A stretch of 31,597 nucleotides of DNA from Methanobacteriota archaeon. Its GTDB lineage: Archaea > Halobacteriota > Methanomicrobia > Methanomicrobiales > Methanomicrobiaceae. The notes beneath the pieces were generated by a model, which was given only the letters and a program-made list of their open reading frames with translations, searched no databases and was not told the origin of the DNA. Numbering within the stretch: the first letter of the stretch is position 1; each line of letters starts with the position of its first letter. Location: assembly GCA_023396365.1 (NCBI GenBank), contig JAEWWL010000048.1, positions 1-31,597 on the forward strand, read 5' to 3'. Shown piece by piece: positions 15,516 through 24,032 of this stretch. The translations under genes and the position numbers were made by a program.

Positions 15516-16520
15516 CGCAAAGTTCAGATGAGCGGGGGTTCATCATACATAGTTTCTTTGCCAAAGGACTGGGTTAAAAAAAGCAGGATTGAAAAAAATG
15601 ATCCTATCGGCCTTATAGTTCAGGATGACGGCACTCTTCTTATAACACCAAACACCAGCGGTGATCAGATTCAGAAAACCTGGGAGTGCGAGGTAAGCGC
15701 TTCAACAGACAAAAATTTTTTTCTTCGGTGTCTTATCGGTGCATACATTTCAGGGTACACTTCGATGAAAATCTGGGCGCACGGAAGGCTGCCTCCTTTT
15801 ACAATGGAGATTGTAAGGGAGTTTACAAATATGGCAATCGGCCAGGAGGTTGTCGGAGAGACAGACAATACTGTTCTGATTAAGGATCTTTTAAACCCTT
15901 CAGAGATGCCGCTTAAAAATACAATTTCAAGAATGTCTGTAATAGTCATAAAAATGCACCAGGACGCAATAATTTCATTAAAAGAAAATGACTCCTCGCT
16001 TGCAGAAAATGTAATTTCACGCGACAATGATGTTGACAGGCTTCACTGGCTTATCGGCAGGCAGACAAATCTTATTTTAAATGATTTAAACCTCTCAAGA
16101 AAAATGGGAATTTCTACTGAAAATGCTGTTCATTATTTCCTTGCAAGCAGAATAATTGAAAGAGTAGGCGATCATGCAGACAGGATAGCCGGAAATGTCA
16201 AGAGATTATCCGGCAAAAAAATACCAAAAAGACTTATGGATGAGATTGAGGATGCAAGTGTCAGTTCAGTCAGAATTTTTCAGTCCAGCATGGATGCTTT
16301 TTTTTCTGATGATATTGAAAATGCAAACCGGATTATTACAAGTTCACGTGTTATCGAAGAGCACTGCAAGAAGATAAATACCGAATCGATGGATTTTGAA
16401 GCAGCTGTTGCAGTAAATATTGTAAATATCTCTGACAGCATCAAAAGGGTTGCGGATTATTCTGCTGACATATGTGAGAATTTAATAAATGATGTTGTTG
16501 GAAAAACAGCAAAAATGTAA
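15507..16520 (+). CDS. AbrB-PhoU domain phosphate regulator
   Basis: The 337-residue protein joins a DNA-binding AbrB/SpoVT-like domain (residues 1-48; RKVQMSGGSSYIVSLPKDWVK, IEKNDPIGLIVQDDGTLLITP) to two PhoU-type helical repeats. These show the acidic motif ASRIIERVGDHADRIAGN near 213-230 and ISDSIKRVADYSADICENL near the end. The family is archaeal and is thought to be a transcriptional regulator of phosphate genes. It is divergent from pstS across 135 bases, the classic position for a regulator of the pst operon. The TATA-like tract about 30 bases before the ATG implies a very short leader. It is distinct from the stand-alone PhoU in the operon. Confidence 0.9.
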   Translation: MDIRKVQMSGGSSYIVSLPKDWVKKSRIEKNDPIGLIVQDDGTLLITPNTSGDQIQKTWECEVSASTDKNFFLRCLIGAYISGYTSMKIWAHGRLPPFTMEIVREFTNMAIGQEVVGETDNTVLIKDLLNPSEMPLKNTISRMSVIVIKMHQDAIISLKENDSSLAENVISRDNDVDRLHWLIGRQTNLILNDLNLSRKMGISTENAVHYFLASRIIERVGDHADRIAGNVKRLSGKKIPKRLMDEIEDASVSSVRIFQSSMDAFFSDDIENANRIITSSRVIEEHCKKINTESMDFEAAVAVNIVNISDSIKRVADYSADICENLINDVVGKTAKM

Positions 16521-16537
16521 ATTTTTTTTGGTTTTCT

Positions 16538-17803
16538 TTAAAATGCACCGGCATCCATGCTGTATATCCGGTTTATCCTGCGATTCATGCCGCATTTTAT
16601 GATATCAATAATTTCATCAATATCTGCCGGGCGGTATTGCGTAAGTTCGCAGCTTATGTTGATTGTCCTGTTTTGAAAATCAATGAAAGGATATTCGCAC
16701 ATTCTGCTATTGTGTGTATGTCCGTGAACAATCCAGCCGTCATATTTCTCCGGCGCATTTTTTGGATTATGAATAAACAAAAATGAAAAGCCGCCATGTT
16801 TTAGTTCATATTGCGTATGCATTTTGCATTTGGCGGTGTCATGGTTTCCGCTGATAAAAATAATATCTCCGTTTAATCTTTTCAGATACTCATCAGTCTC
16901 ATCCGAATTTTTATTGTATGTCAGATCACCTGCGAATATCACTGTGTCATCTGCGTCAACGGTGCAATTCCAGTTTGAGATTAAAATTTCATCCATTTCT
17001 TTTACAGAATCTTTTTTAAACGGTCTTGCGGCGGCATCTATTATATCACAATGCCCAAGATGAAGGTCTGATGAAACGAAGATTTTTTTTGTTTTTCCAT
17101 CTGCTGAAAAACCATTTCTGCTGCATAACTGGTATCTACACAGGATTCTGTATTCTTCAAGAGTTTTTTTATGTGCATTTTTATCGCCGGGCTGATGCCA
17201 CTCTTTTTTTGGGATACTGTATGTTCTGTATTTTTTATCATTTATTGAAATATCAATTGATAATACATCAGTTAAAAAACAGAATTTTCTTGGAGTGTGC
17301 AGCGGTTTTTTGCATCTTCTGTAAAGTGTTTTTAAAAGCAGTGTAGATAAGATGCCTTTTTTTTCTTTTATTGCTGATAAAAACCAGTATGTGTCGCCTC
17401 TGTTTTGGCTTTCAAAAATTAAAATGTCGTAGCCATTCTCTGCATATTTTAAATTTTCTGCGATTTTGGATTTTAAAATCTCCTCTTTTAAGTCATAAAA
17501 GAAATCCCTGCAATTCAGATGAGGAGAAACCTTTAAAAAAAATTTGTCCTGACCTTTGGAGTTTTGAATCCTCCATCCGCCGGCCATCAGGCGAAGGCAG
17601 AATTCTTCTGAGAGAGAATTTTCAATGATACCCAGCAGTTTTTTAATATCTTTTTTTTCTGAGAGGATAATTTCCTGAAATGAAATATTTGGCTTTTTTT
17701 GAAAGGAAAAATAAGGTGCGGCTGATTTTATCTCCTCAATTCTGTCAGCTGTCTTTTTCTCAGACAGATTAAGATTTAAGGATATTTTAACACAATATTT
17801 CAA
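16538..17803 (-). CDS. Calcineurin-like phosphoesterase with N-terminal 2H-like domain
   Basis: The 421-residue protein carries a complete metallophosphoesterase domain from about residue 240: SSDLHLGH (244-251), FAGDLT, SGNHD, LFIHNP and HGHTHN hold all metal-binding Asp, Asn and His residues. The closest memory match is the phage-type subgroup with 'DIIxxAxRPFxxxxEMDExLIxNWN'. Residues 1-205 resemble in order the 2H phosphoesterase (LigT, 2'-5' RNA ligase) fold, but the HxT motifs are lost (NIS at 39-41). That assignment is inference. The start is a TTG at 17803 with AGGAG 13 bases upstream, inside the end of the 59-aa gene, so translation is coupled. It converges on the AbrB-PhoU gene. Substrate unknown. 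Confidence 0.8.
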   Translation of the reverse strand: MKYCVKISLNLNLSEKKTADRIEEIKSAAPYFSFQKKPNISFQEIILSEKKDIKKLLGIIENSLSEEFCLRLMAGGWRIQNSKGQDKFFLKVSPHLNCRDFFYDLKEEILKSKIAENLKYAENGYDILIFESQNRGDTYWFLSAIKEKKGILSTLLLKTLYRRCKKPLHTPRKFCFLTDVLSIDISINDKKYRTYSIPKKEWHQPGDKNAHKKTLEEYRILCRYQLCSRNGFSADGKTKKIFVSSDLHLGHCDIIDAAARPFKKDSVKEMDEILISNWNCTVDADDTVIFAGDLTYNKNSDETDEYLKRLNGDIIFISGNHDTAKCKMHTQYELKHGGFSFLFIHNPKNAPEKYDGWIVHGHTHNSRMCEYPFIDFQNRTINISCELTQYRPADIDEIIDIIKCGMNRRINRIYSMDAGAF

Positions 17804-17807
17804 AGCC

Positions 17808-17987
17808 TTAGTATCTCCTTAGGTTTTCAAGCTCTTCCTGTATGACTGTTCTTATCTCTTCAATATCAATGCCGCTTTTCTGTTTTTTCAGCAGTTTTTC
17901 CATTGTCCTTATTCCCTCACTGACAGTGTTGCCATATTTAAGAGCTATTTCTATTGAATCCTCCGAAAGACGGATTACTTTTGACAT
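17808..17987 (-). CDS. 59-residue RHH-like small protein
   Basis: The frame from ATG 17987 to TAA 17808 encodes 59 residues starting MSKVIRLSEDSIEIALKYG, then a helix with EGIRTMEKLLKK, then a charged helix ending in EELENLRRY. A short beta strand followed by two helices fits ribbon-helix-helix (CopG/MetJ/Arc-type) regulators, but the match is weak and length is the main support. Its stop lies four bases before the TTG of the phosphoesterase gene, and that gene's ribosome site is inside this one. No ribosome site precedes its own ATG, and a TATA-like CCATAAACA lies about 25 bases upstream, so the message is probably leaderless. It likely binds the three repeats just upstream. Confidence 0.65.
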   Translation of the reverse strand: MSKVIRLSEDSIEIALKYGNTVSEGIRTMEKLLKKQKSGIDIEEIRTVIQEELENLRRY

Positions 17988-18064
17988 GTTACAATATGAA
18001 ACGCGATTGTTTATGGATGTTTCATTTTGTAACGTCGTTTTTTAGGGCTGTAACAAAATGAAAC
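17988..18064. promoter_or_regulatory. Three 15-base operator-like motifs, alternating, 31-base period
   Basis: Copies are at 17988-18002, 18019-18033 and 18050-18064, with the form GTTTCATTTTGTAAC or its reverse complement. Each differs from the consensus at one or two positions. Orientation alternates and both spacers are exactly 16 bases, so sites repeat every 31 bases, about three turns of DNA. The first abuts the ATG of the 59-residue gene, and the TATA-like element lies between the first and second. A bound regulator would block transcription start. Confidence 0.7.
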
Positions 18065-18177
18065 ACGAATTTTTTAATTTTGCAGACAACCAGAATCTGG
18101 TGAAATTAAATAACAAACCCGTTGGAAAAGAATTTAATTTTTCTTTTTTTTATTTTTTATTGCGGTCGCCGAAAAAT

Positions 18178-18185
18178 GATATATA
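18178..18185 (+). promoter_or_regulatory. Putative TATA box for corA
   Basis: GATATATA follows an A-rich BRE-like CGAAAAAT. It lies about 60 bases before the corA ATG, placing the start near 18206 and a leader of about 40 bases. Confidence 0.5.
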
Positions 18186-18244
18186 GCATTTGAACAATAT
18201 TGACATAAAAAAAGTTTCAAACAAAACTTCTGGAAAATACAGCA

Positions 18245-19309
18245 ATGGCAGTTACAAAAAAATACAGCACCAAAGAATCTTCAAAAGCAGGAATGCCTCC
18301 CGGAACATTAATCGGAATAAGTGAAAAAACACCTGCTGAAACCAAAGTCAGCTGCATTGAGTTTGACAGCGAGTCATTTAATGAGACTGACAATTTTTTA
18401 CCTGATAATCTTATAATTCCGGCAAAGGACAATAAAATAAGATGGATTGAGATAAAAGGGCATCTTGATATTGGTCTGATAGAAAAATTCGGACAGGCCT
18501 TTGGCATTCATCCGCTTACTCTTGAAGATATTCTAAATACCTATGCAAGGCCCAAATATGAGGAGTTTGAAAACTATCTCTTTGTCTGCTTAAAAAATGT
18601 TTCTTTCAAAGAAGAGGTGGTATCTGAGCAGATAAGCATAATTATCATTGATAATTTTGTTGTCACTGTAAATGAATCAGATTCTTTTGTCTTTGAAAAC
18701 ATTAAAAAAAGAATAATGAACAGCCGCAGCAAAATCAGGAGTCTTGGCTCTGACTACCTGATGTATATGATGGTTGATACAATAGTCGACGGCTATTATT
18801 CTGCATTTGAAGCGGTTGGCGATAAGATAGAGGATCTGGAAGAAAGAATAATTGAAGATAATGATTCCAATGTTGCAGATTCTATTTACTCTTTAAAAAA
18901 GCAGATAATCTTTCTTAGAAAGAATATCTTGCCGGTGAGGGATATGATACTTGCCATTAGAAGAAGTGATTCAGATATCATTGGTGAAAAAACCGGGATT
19001 TACTTTAATGATCTTTATGATCATATAATTCAGATTATTGATACAATTGAGACCTACAGGGATATGATCTCAGAAATACGTGATATTCATCTTTCAAGCC
19101 TCAGCAACAGGATGAATGAGGTAATGAAGGTTCTTACAATAATTGCGACTATTTTTATTCCTCTCACATATATTGCAGGTATTTACGGGATGAACTTTCA
19201 TTACATGCCTGAGCTTGAATGGATTTACGGCTATCCTGCAACTATTGCTGTAATGATTGCAATATCTGCAGGAATGATCTATTATTTCAGAAAAAGAAAA
19301 TGGCTCTGA
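18245..19309 (+). CDS. corA: Magnesium/cobalt transporter CorA
   Basis: The 354-residue protein is a CorA-family divalent-cation channel that works as a pentamer. The cytoplasmic part has LTLEDILNTYARPKYEEFENYLF and the long helix with RDMILAIRR and IQIIDTIETYRDMISEI. Two membrane helices close the protein. The first ends in the hallmark YGMNF near residue 315 and the loop has MPEL. The very end is basic (YYFRKRKWL). Length is normal. It stands alone, with its own TATA box. Supply of Mg or Co to the cell, possibly for the cobalamin pathway further along, is plausible but not shown. Confidence 0.95.
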   Translation: MAVTKKYSTKESSKAGMPPGTLIGISEKTPAETKVSCIEFDSESFNETDNFLPDNLIIPAKDNKIRWIEIKGHLDIGLIEKFGQAFGIHPLTLEDILNTYARPKYEEFENYLFVCLKNVSFKEEVVSEQISIIIIDNFVVTVNESDSFVFENIKKRIMNSRSKIRSLGSDYLMYMMVDTIVDGYYSAFEAVGDKIEDLEERIIEDNDSNVADSIYSLKKQIIFLRKNILPVRDMILAIRRSDSDIIGEKTGIYFNDLYDHIIQIIDTIETYRDMISEIRDIHLSSLSNRMNEVMKVLTIIATIFIPLTYIAGIYGMNFHYMPELEWIYGYPATIAVMIAISAGMIYYFRKRKWL

Positions 19310-19381
19310 TATTTTTTACTAAAAAATTAAGGGAAAAAAAGTGGGAAGGCAAATAGAAATTCCAAAAAAAAAATTTAAAAT

Positions 19382-20563
19382 TTATTTGTTTATGTGAACA
19401 ACCTTTGCCGGCGGAAAGCCGTTGAAGTATGTTGATGATGCATGCGAATATGCACCGATATTTTCAGAATATACAAGATCATCAATTTCAAGTTCGGGAA
19501 GTTCGGCAGAAAGGGTGATTGTGTCAAAAGCGTCGCATGTCGGGCCGAATACTGCTGATATCTGCGGCTCGCCCTCTTTGAATGAAAGAACAGGGTATGT
19601 GCAGTGATCAAAGACCTGGCCTGAATATGTGTGGTAAACTCCGTCATTTATGTAATAGCACGGCTTTCCGTCACGAAATGCCTTTCCGACAACCTTTGCA
19701 ACAACCGAGCATGCGTTTGCAACCAGAAATCTTCCGGGCTCTGCCATAATCTGAATGTCTGCTGGCAAAAGGCGTTCAAATTCCTCATTCAGCTGCTTTG
19801 CAAGAGTCCTTATTGATTTGACACCCGGATGATATTTTACCGGAAAGCCTCCGCCGATATCAAGGAGAGTTAATTTCTGCCCTGTTCTTGTCTCAACTTC
19901 AGTGAATATGTTTGACGATATCTCAAGAGCCTGGATATAATTTTCAAAGTTTGTGCACTGGCTGCCTACATGAAAACTAAGTCCTTCAACTGTAAGGCCC
20001 ATCTCATATGCGGATTCAATAAGATCAACGGCATCGCCGGGGTCCACACCGAATTTGGAGGAGAGCTCTACCATAGAACCGGTGTTTGGGACACGGAGTC
20101 TTAGGACAAGTCCTGCCTGGGGGGCGAATTTCTTTATCTTTTTTAACTCCTCAATGTTGTCAAATGTAACAAGCGGCTGATAGTGGTTTAAAGCCTGGAG
20201 AGTTTCTGCCGGTTTTATTGTATTTGCATATATTATTTTATCATATATCCAGTCCAGCTGCTCATCTTCGGAAAGGTGCTTTATATTTTCATATACAAGC
20301 ATGAATTCGGGCATTGATGCAACATCAAAACTGCATCCCATCTCATAAAGGGTTTTTATGATCTCAGGATTTGAATTTGCCTTGACTGCATAATAGACCT
20401 GAACATTTGGCAGACGCTCCTTAAAATCCCTGTAATTTTTTCTTATCTGTTCATGATCAATAACAAATACTGGTGTTCCATGCTCTTTTGCAAGGCTTTG
20501 AAGCAGATCTTTTCTTTTAACATCGATATGATGCACCGGTATACTACGCCCGTCGGATTTCAT
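19382..20563 (-). CDS. Ornithine-decarboxylase-like fold III PLP decarboxylase
   Basis: The protein has 393 residues from the ATG at 20563. The frame is open to a GTG at 20572, but that GTG is part of the ribosome site GAGGTGA. The PLP lysine is in VYYAVKANSNPEII, and SFHVGSQC and IGGGFPVKYHP bind the cofactor. The substrate-side motif reads FGPTCDAFDTI. CDxxD is the ornithine-decarboxylase form, whereas diaminopimelate decarboxylase has CExxD. It should therefore decarboxylate ornithine or lysine for polyamine synthesis. The ending ENIGAYSHASSTYFNGF agrees. It is monocistronic, with a palindrome near its promoter. Confidence 0.88.
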   Translation of the reverse strand: MKSDGRSIPVHHIDVKRKDLLQSLAKEHGTPVFVIDHEQIRKNYRDFKERLPNVQVYYAVKANSNPEIIKTLYEMGCSFDVASMPEFMLVYENIKHLSEDEQLDWIYDKIIYANTIKPAETLQALNHYQPLVTFDNIEELKKIKKFAPQAGLVLRLRVPNTGSMVELSSKFGVDPGDAVDLIESAYEMGLTVEGLSFHVGSQCTNFENYIQALEISSNIFTEVETRTGQKLTLLDIGGGFPVKYHPGVKSIRTLAKQLNEEFERLLPADIQIMAEPGRFLVANACSVVAKVVGKAFRDGKPCYYINDGVYHTYSGQVFDHCTYPVLSFKEGEPQISAVFGPTCDAFDTITLSAELPELEIDDLVYSENIGAYSHASSTYFNGFPPAKVVHINK

Positions 20564-20606
20564 TTTTTTCACCTCTTAATCATGCCGCATATGAATGAAA
20601 AAAAAC

Positions 20607-20618
20607 TTAACCGGTTAA
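20607..20618. repeat. 12-base palindrome TTAACCGGTTAA near the decarboxylase promoter
   Basis: The perfect palindrome lies about 45 bases upstream of the decarboxylase ATG. A TATA-like GTCAATATTAAAAA (minus strand, 20637-20650) is 25 bases further upstream, so the palindrome covers the expected transcription start. This is a natural place for a repressor site. Confidence 0.45.
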
Positions 20619-20636
20619 TCTCTGCCGGAAAAATTC

Positions 20637-20650
20637 TTTTTAATATTGAC
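20637..20650 (-). promoter_or_regulatory. Putative TATA box for the decarboxylase gene
   Basis: The minus strand reads GTCAATATTAAAAA, about 75-85 bases before the ATG at 20563. It predicts a leader of about 50 bases that carries the ribosome site GAGGTGA. Confidence 0.35.
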
Positions 20651-20683
20651 TTTTGTCTTATTTCCATCTGGATGCGGGTGTAA

Positions 20684-21301
20684 TTTTATAATTTTTTTAC
20701 AGCACAATATTTTGCAGATGTTTTTTGGTTTTTGATAAATTATCAAAAGAATAATTCATCGCAGGGATAAAAAGATTTTGAATCTCAAATTATTTATTTA
20801 TAATGGAATATATTAATAAAATTTCGGGAAACCGGCTGCTAAATAAAAAGTCTATATTCTTTTAAAATGAAACTGTTTTTTAAATAAATCAGATTTTAAA
20901 AATTTAATTGAATTATAATATAAATTTAAAAATTTTTAGCAGGTTTTGCCAAAAAAAGTATGATTTGTTTTATTTTTTCGGATTACTGCCCTGTGTGTCT
21001 TTATATACTTTGAGAAACCCTGAGAAATTTATAAACCGGATGATAACCAAAATCAGGAGAATTTTTTTTATTAACTTTTTAAAATATTATTTTAAATCTT
21101 TCCTGCGCATATTTAGGACTCTATAACCCTGTAAAAGAAGGATAATTCAGCCATATTTCCAGGACTTTCTGCAACCTGCCGCATCACAAAGAATCTGTCT
21201 GATTTAAATGGATTGTTTGTAAAAGAAAAGCAAAATCTAAAAAAAAATGCAAAAGAACATTTCAAAAAAAACTGAATGAAAAAAATTTTAAATTTTTTTT
21301 G
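20684..21301. other. Gene-poor AT-rich region of about 620 bases
   Basis: No convincing gene is seen on either strand. A 72-codon frame at 20908-21126 (+) starts with TTG, is rich in Phe, Ile, Lys and Tyr as expected by chance in AT-rich DNA, and has no ribosome site. The stretch at about 21121-21240 is less AT-rich. On the minus strand it reads as a short peptide containing MRQVAESPGNMAEL, which may be a gene relic, but I recognise no family. The end at 21281-21301 is T-rich on the minus strand and probably terminates the site-2 protease transcript. Confidence 0.6.
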
Positions 21302-22606
21302 TCAAATTGCCGAGAGGTATGGAACGAGAATTATCGATGCCACAACAACTATCATAAACCAGCTGATTCCTGCAACCAGATAATTTGCGTATTTCACCGG
21401 CATTTTTCTCTTCTCAAAAAATTTCTTTATTCCTTCCTGCATAATGTATCCGCCGTCAAGGGGAACAAACGGGAGTGCATTAAATGTCGCAACTGCAAAG
21501 TTAAGCCAGAACATCCAGAAAAATATCTGCACAATTGTCCAGAACCCGTAAATCGGCGTCTGCCAGGCAGCATAATCAGGTGAATCAAAAGCCAAAATTC
21601 CAAGGCCCAGGCTGTCATTATAAATCACTGCATTAATTGGCACATATATGAGAAGCAGAGGGCCTAAGGGACTTCTGATAACATTTTCATACATTTGTTT
21701 AACAGCAGCGGAGTCATAGTATGAAATTCCCAAAAAACCGGAATCTTTCTTATCTATCTGGGAAGGCCATTCTTTTAGAGTTATTTCGTATTCCAAAACG
21801 GCATTGTCTTTTAATATGCTGATTGTTATTTCATCGCCCGGTTTTGTGCTGTCTAAAATTGCCGCTGCATCATCGCGTGAATTTATTTTTATTCCGTTTA
21901 TTTCTGTAATAACAGAATTTGGAGGAACTCCCGCGTCATATGCAGGGTAATCTTTGTAGACTGCCTTGATGTATGGAGAATCTACAGGAGCTGCAAGACC
22001 CAGCAAAGCGATTATTATCATGAAGCTTAAAAACGCAACCACCATATTGTTGGTGATTCCTGCGCCAAACATCCTTATTTTCGAGGATGATTTAGCTTTT
22101 TCAACATCCTCCTCGTCAGGCTCGACAAAAGCGCCGATTGGAACTATAAAAAACAAAATTCCCGTACTCTTAACTTTCATTCCCTCGATTCTGGCAAGAA
22201 TTCCGTGTCCGCCCTCGTGAACCATAAGAGTTACAACAAATGCAAATAATACTGCAAACGAAAGAGGGAGAAATTCATTGATTCCGGGAATCGCAAGAAT
22301 ATTCTGCGGCTCATAAATTCCGGTTGGAGCAGGAGGCGATGCGATTGTCCTTTGCAGTGTAAATATCAGCATCAGTGACATAAGCACTGATACAACAACA
22401 ACCATCAGTGCTCCTGCTGTTCCGTAAAGTTTAAAGAACCTGGAATATGGCAGGAATTTATCAAAAATTTTTACATTGTCTGTCTTGATGCCGAGAATGG
22501 GCCCGTAAAAGACAATATAATCCTCCCAGAGATTGTTTGCTTTTATATATCCTGTTATTAAAAAATACAGTGCCACACAAAATAGCACAACTAAAAGCCA
22601 GTCCAT
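21302..22606 (-). CDS. Site-2 protease (M50) with PDZ domain
   Basis: The protein has 434 residues from the ATG at 22606. The frame is open to a TTG at 22648, but the ATG version starts right at the first membrane helix (MDWLLVVLFCVALYFL), as in relatives. The zinc site is MVHEGGHGI (about residue 130) with the partner motif FNALPFVPLDGG near residue 390. A PDZ-like insert lies between them (GVPPNSVITEINGIKINSRDDAAAIL). Several further helices make it an intramembrane metalloprotease that cleaves membrane-bound substrates, possibly anti-regulators. The substrate is unknown. It lies 62 bases after rnhB in the same direction and may be co-transcribed. Confidence 0.9.
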   Translation of the reverse strand: MDWLLVVLFCVALYFLITGYIKANNLWEDYIVFYGPILGIKTDNVKIFDKFLPYSRFFKLYGTAGALMVVVVSVLMSLMLIFTLQRTIASPPAPTGIYEPQNILAIPGINEFLPLSFAVLFAFVVTLMVHEGGHGILARIEGMKVKSTGILFFIVPIGAFVEPDEEDVEKAKSSSKIRMFGAGITNNMVVAFLSFMIIIALLGLAAPVDSPYIKAVYKDYPAYDAGVPPNSVITEINGIKINSRDDAAAILDSTKPGDEITISILKDNAVLEYEITLKEWPSQIDKKDSGFLGISYYDSAAVKQMYENVIRSPLGPLLLIYVPINAVIYNDSLGLGILAFDSPDYAAWQTPIYGFWTIVQIFFWMFWLNFAVATFNALPFVPLDGGYIMQEGIKKFFEKRKMPVKYANYLVAGISWFMIVVVASIILVPYLSAI

Positions 22607-22668
22607 CTGAATAATAATTATGTTTTTGTAACTGATGAAATTTCGCAACAGGGTAAAATCAGCTAACC

Positions 22669-23307
22669 CTAAAAATCAAAGATGCTCTTCTGCCTTATTT
22701 TTCCTGAGATGTTTGAGACCGTCTTCCAGCTTTTTCTTACAATATCAGTGCATTCCCCGCTCTTTTTTAAGCAGTCTTCAATATATCTGACAGTCTTTGG
22801 ATCAGAAGGATATCCGCTTCCAATATCTCCGTACTCTGCTGAAAGCCTTTCAATCTCCCGGTCTCTTGTAACCTTTGCAACAATCGATGCAGCGCCGACA
22901 ATTGCATATTTTTTGTCTGCTTTATGCTCGGAAGTGACAGTTACAGGGCTTTTTAAAAATTCACTGACTGATGCACCGTATCTTAATTCGTTAACATCGC
23001 AGGCATCAACATAAGCGGTTTTGGAAGAGAGATTATCGATTGCACGCGCATGGGCTTTTGCAACAATTGTATTCATTGAAAAATTCCTGCGGTATTCATC
23101 AATTTTTTGCGCATCAATAATCACTGTCGTGTACTTAAACGAAGAGACAATCTCACAGTACATCTCCTCACGCTTTTTTGGAGTAAGCATTTTTGAGTCC
23201 TTAAAGCCCATCTCCTCAAATATAACAAGAGAGGAGCCTGCTATGCCTCCAATTACCATCGGGCCGAGAACTGATCCTTTCCCTGCCTCATCTATTCCGC
23301 AGATCAC
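22669..23307 (-). CDS. rnhB: Ribonuclease HII
   Basis: The 212-residue protein cleaves RNA in RNA-DNA hybrids and at single ribonucleotides in DNA. The catalytic Asp-Glu pair is in ICGIDEAGKGSVLGPMV at the very start, the third acid is in YVDACDVNE near residue 100, and the fourth is in ASIVAKVTRDREIERL. GKGS stands in place of the bacterial GRGP. A YPSDPKT loop follows. The start is a GTG at 23307 with no ribosome site. A TATA-like tract about 25-35 bases upstream suggests a leaderless message. It is divergent from trkA. Confidence 0.95.
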   Translation of the reverse strand: MICGIDEAGKGSVLGPMVIGGIAGSSLVIFEEMGFKDSKMLTPKKREEMYCEIVSSFKYTTVIIDAQKIDEYRRNFSMNTIVAKAHARAIDNLSSKTAYVDACDVNELRYGASVSEFLKSPVTVTSEHKADKKYAIVGAASIVAKVTRDREIERLSAEYGDIGSGYPSDPKTVRYIEDCLKKSGECTDIVRKSWKTVSNISGKIRQKSIFDF

Positions 23308-23328
23308 TTAAAGAAATTATTACATTTC

Positions 23329-23345
23329 ATAAATTATATCTATAG
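23329..23345. promoter_or_regulatory. Shared AT-rich promoter between rnhB and trkA
   Basis: ATAAATTATATCTATA offers TATA-like sequence on both strands within the 59-base divergent gap. It is about 25-35 bases before the rnhB GTG and about 25-35 bases before the trkA ATG. The trkA message can still hold the ribosome site AGGTGAT at 23357-23363. Confidence 0.45.
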
Positions 23346-23366
23346 CCATGCAGGATAGGTGATGAA

Positions 23367-24032
23367 ATGTATATTATCATAATTGGTCTTGGGGGAATAG
23401 GCAGAAATCTTGCTGCAATAGCCGCTGAGCACGGCGACAGCGTTGTTGTAATAGACAAGGACGAACAGCGCTGCAATGAAATACTTGAGCATTATGATGT
23501 CATGGCAATTACAGGCAACTCAACTGACAAGTCAGTTCTTGAGGATGCGGGGGCTGACAGGGCTGATGTACTTGTTACAACAACAAGCGATGATGCAGTA
23601 AATCTTATGACATGCTGGCTTGCAAAACGCCTCGAAGTAAAAAACCTGATCTCAATTGTAAACCAGGTTGAGCATTCAGAACTTTTCAAGGAGGTCGGTG
23701 TTAAAATCAGCGAAAACCCTGATGAACTCGTTGCAAACAGGCTTTACTACTGGTCAGGAAACCCTGATATGCAGCAGCTTGCAATGATTCCGGGCGGAAC
23801 AATTTTTGAGGTAACAGTTGATGAAAACGCCCCCTTTGTAGATCATGAGATAAAAGAGCTTGATGTCCGTGACTTTGTATTTATTGCAATTATCCGGCAG
23901 GGAAATGACATAATCATCCCAAGCGGAACTGTCAGAATAAAACCAAATGACAGGATAATGGTCTTTACAAAAAAGGAGGCTGAAGAAGACTGCATTAAAA
24001 CACTAAACATTCAGCTTAAAAATCCAAAATAA
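23367..24032 (+). CDS. trkA: TrkA-type potassium channel/transporter regulator
   Basis: The 221-residue protein has one RCK-N domain (YIIIIGLGGIGRNLAAIAAEHG, then VVVIDKDE, GxGxxG NAD-binding type) and one RCK-C domain (about residues 140-221; GGTIFEVTVDENAPFVDHEIKELD, GTVRIKPNDRIMVFTKK). Such proteins gate TrkH/KtrB potassium uptake in response to nucleotides. No membrane partner is nearby. A good ribosome site (AGGTGATGA) precedes the ATG. Confidence 0.93.
   Translation: MYIIIIGLGGIGRNLAAIAAEHGDSVVVIDKDEQRCNEILEHYDVMAITGNSTDKSVLEDAGADRADVLVTTTSDDAVNLMTCWLAKRLEVKNLISIVNQVEHSELFKEVGVKISENPDELVANRLYYWSGNPDMQQLAMIPGGTIFEVTVDENAPFVDHEIKELDVRDFVFIAIIRQGNDIIIPSGTVRIKPNDRIMVFTKKEAEEDCIKTLNIQLKNPK

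Noticed and set aside
17808..18064. Three 15-base repeats as a CRISPR array
   Set aside because: Repeats alternate in orientation, are only 15 bases long with 16-base spacers, and sit on a promoter, so an operator explains them better.
20582..20683. 33-codon frame starting ATGCCGCAT on the plus strand
   Set aside because: It overlaps the divergent promoter, palindrome and leader of the decarboxylase gene and has no ribosome site.
20908..21126. 72-codon frame in the AT-rich gap
   Set aside because: TTG start, no ribosome site, composition of AT-rich noise (Phe, Ile, Lys, Tyr), no recognised family.
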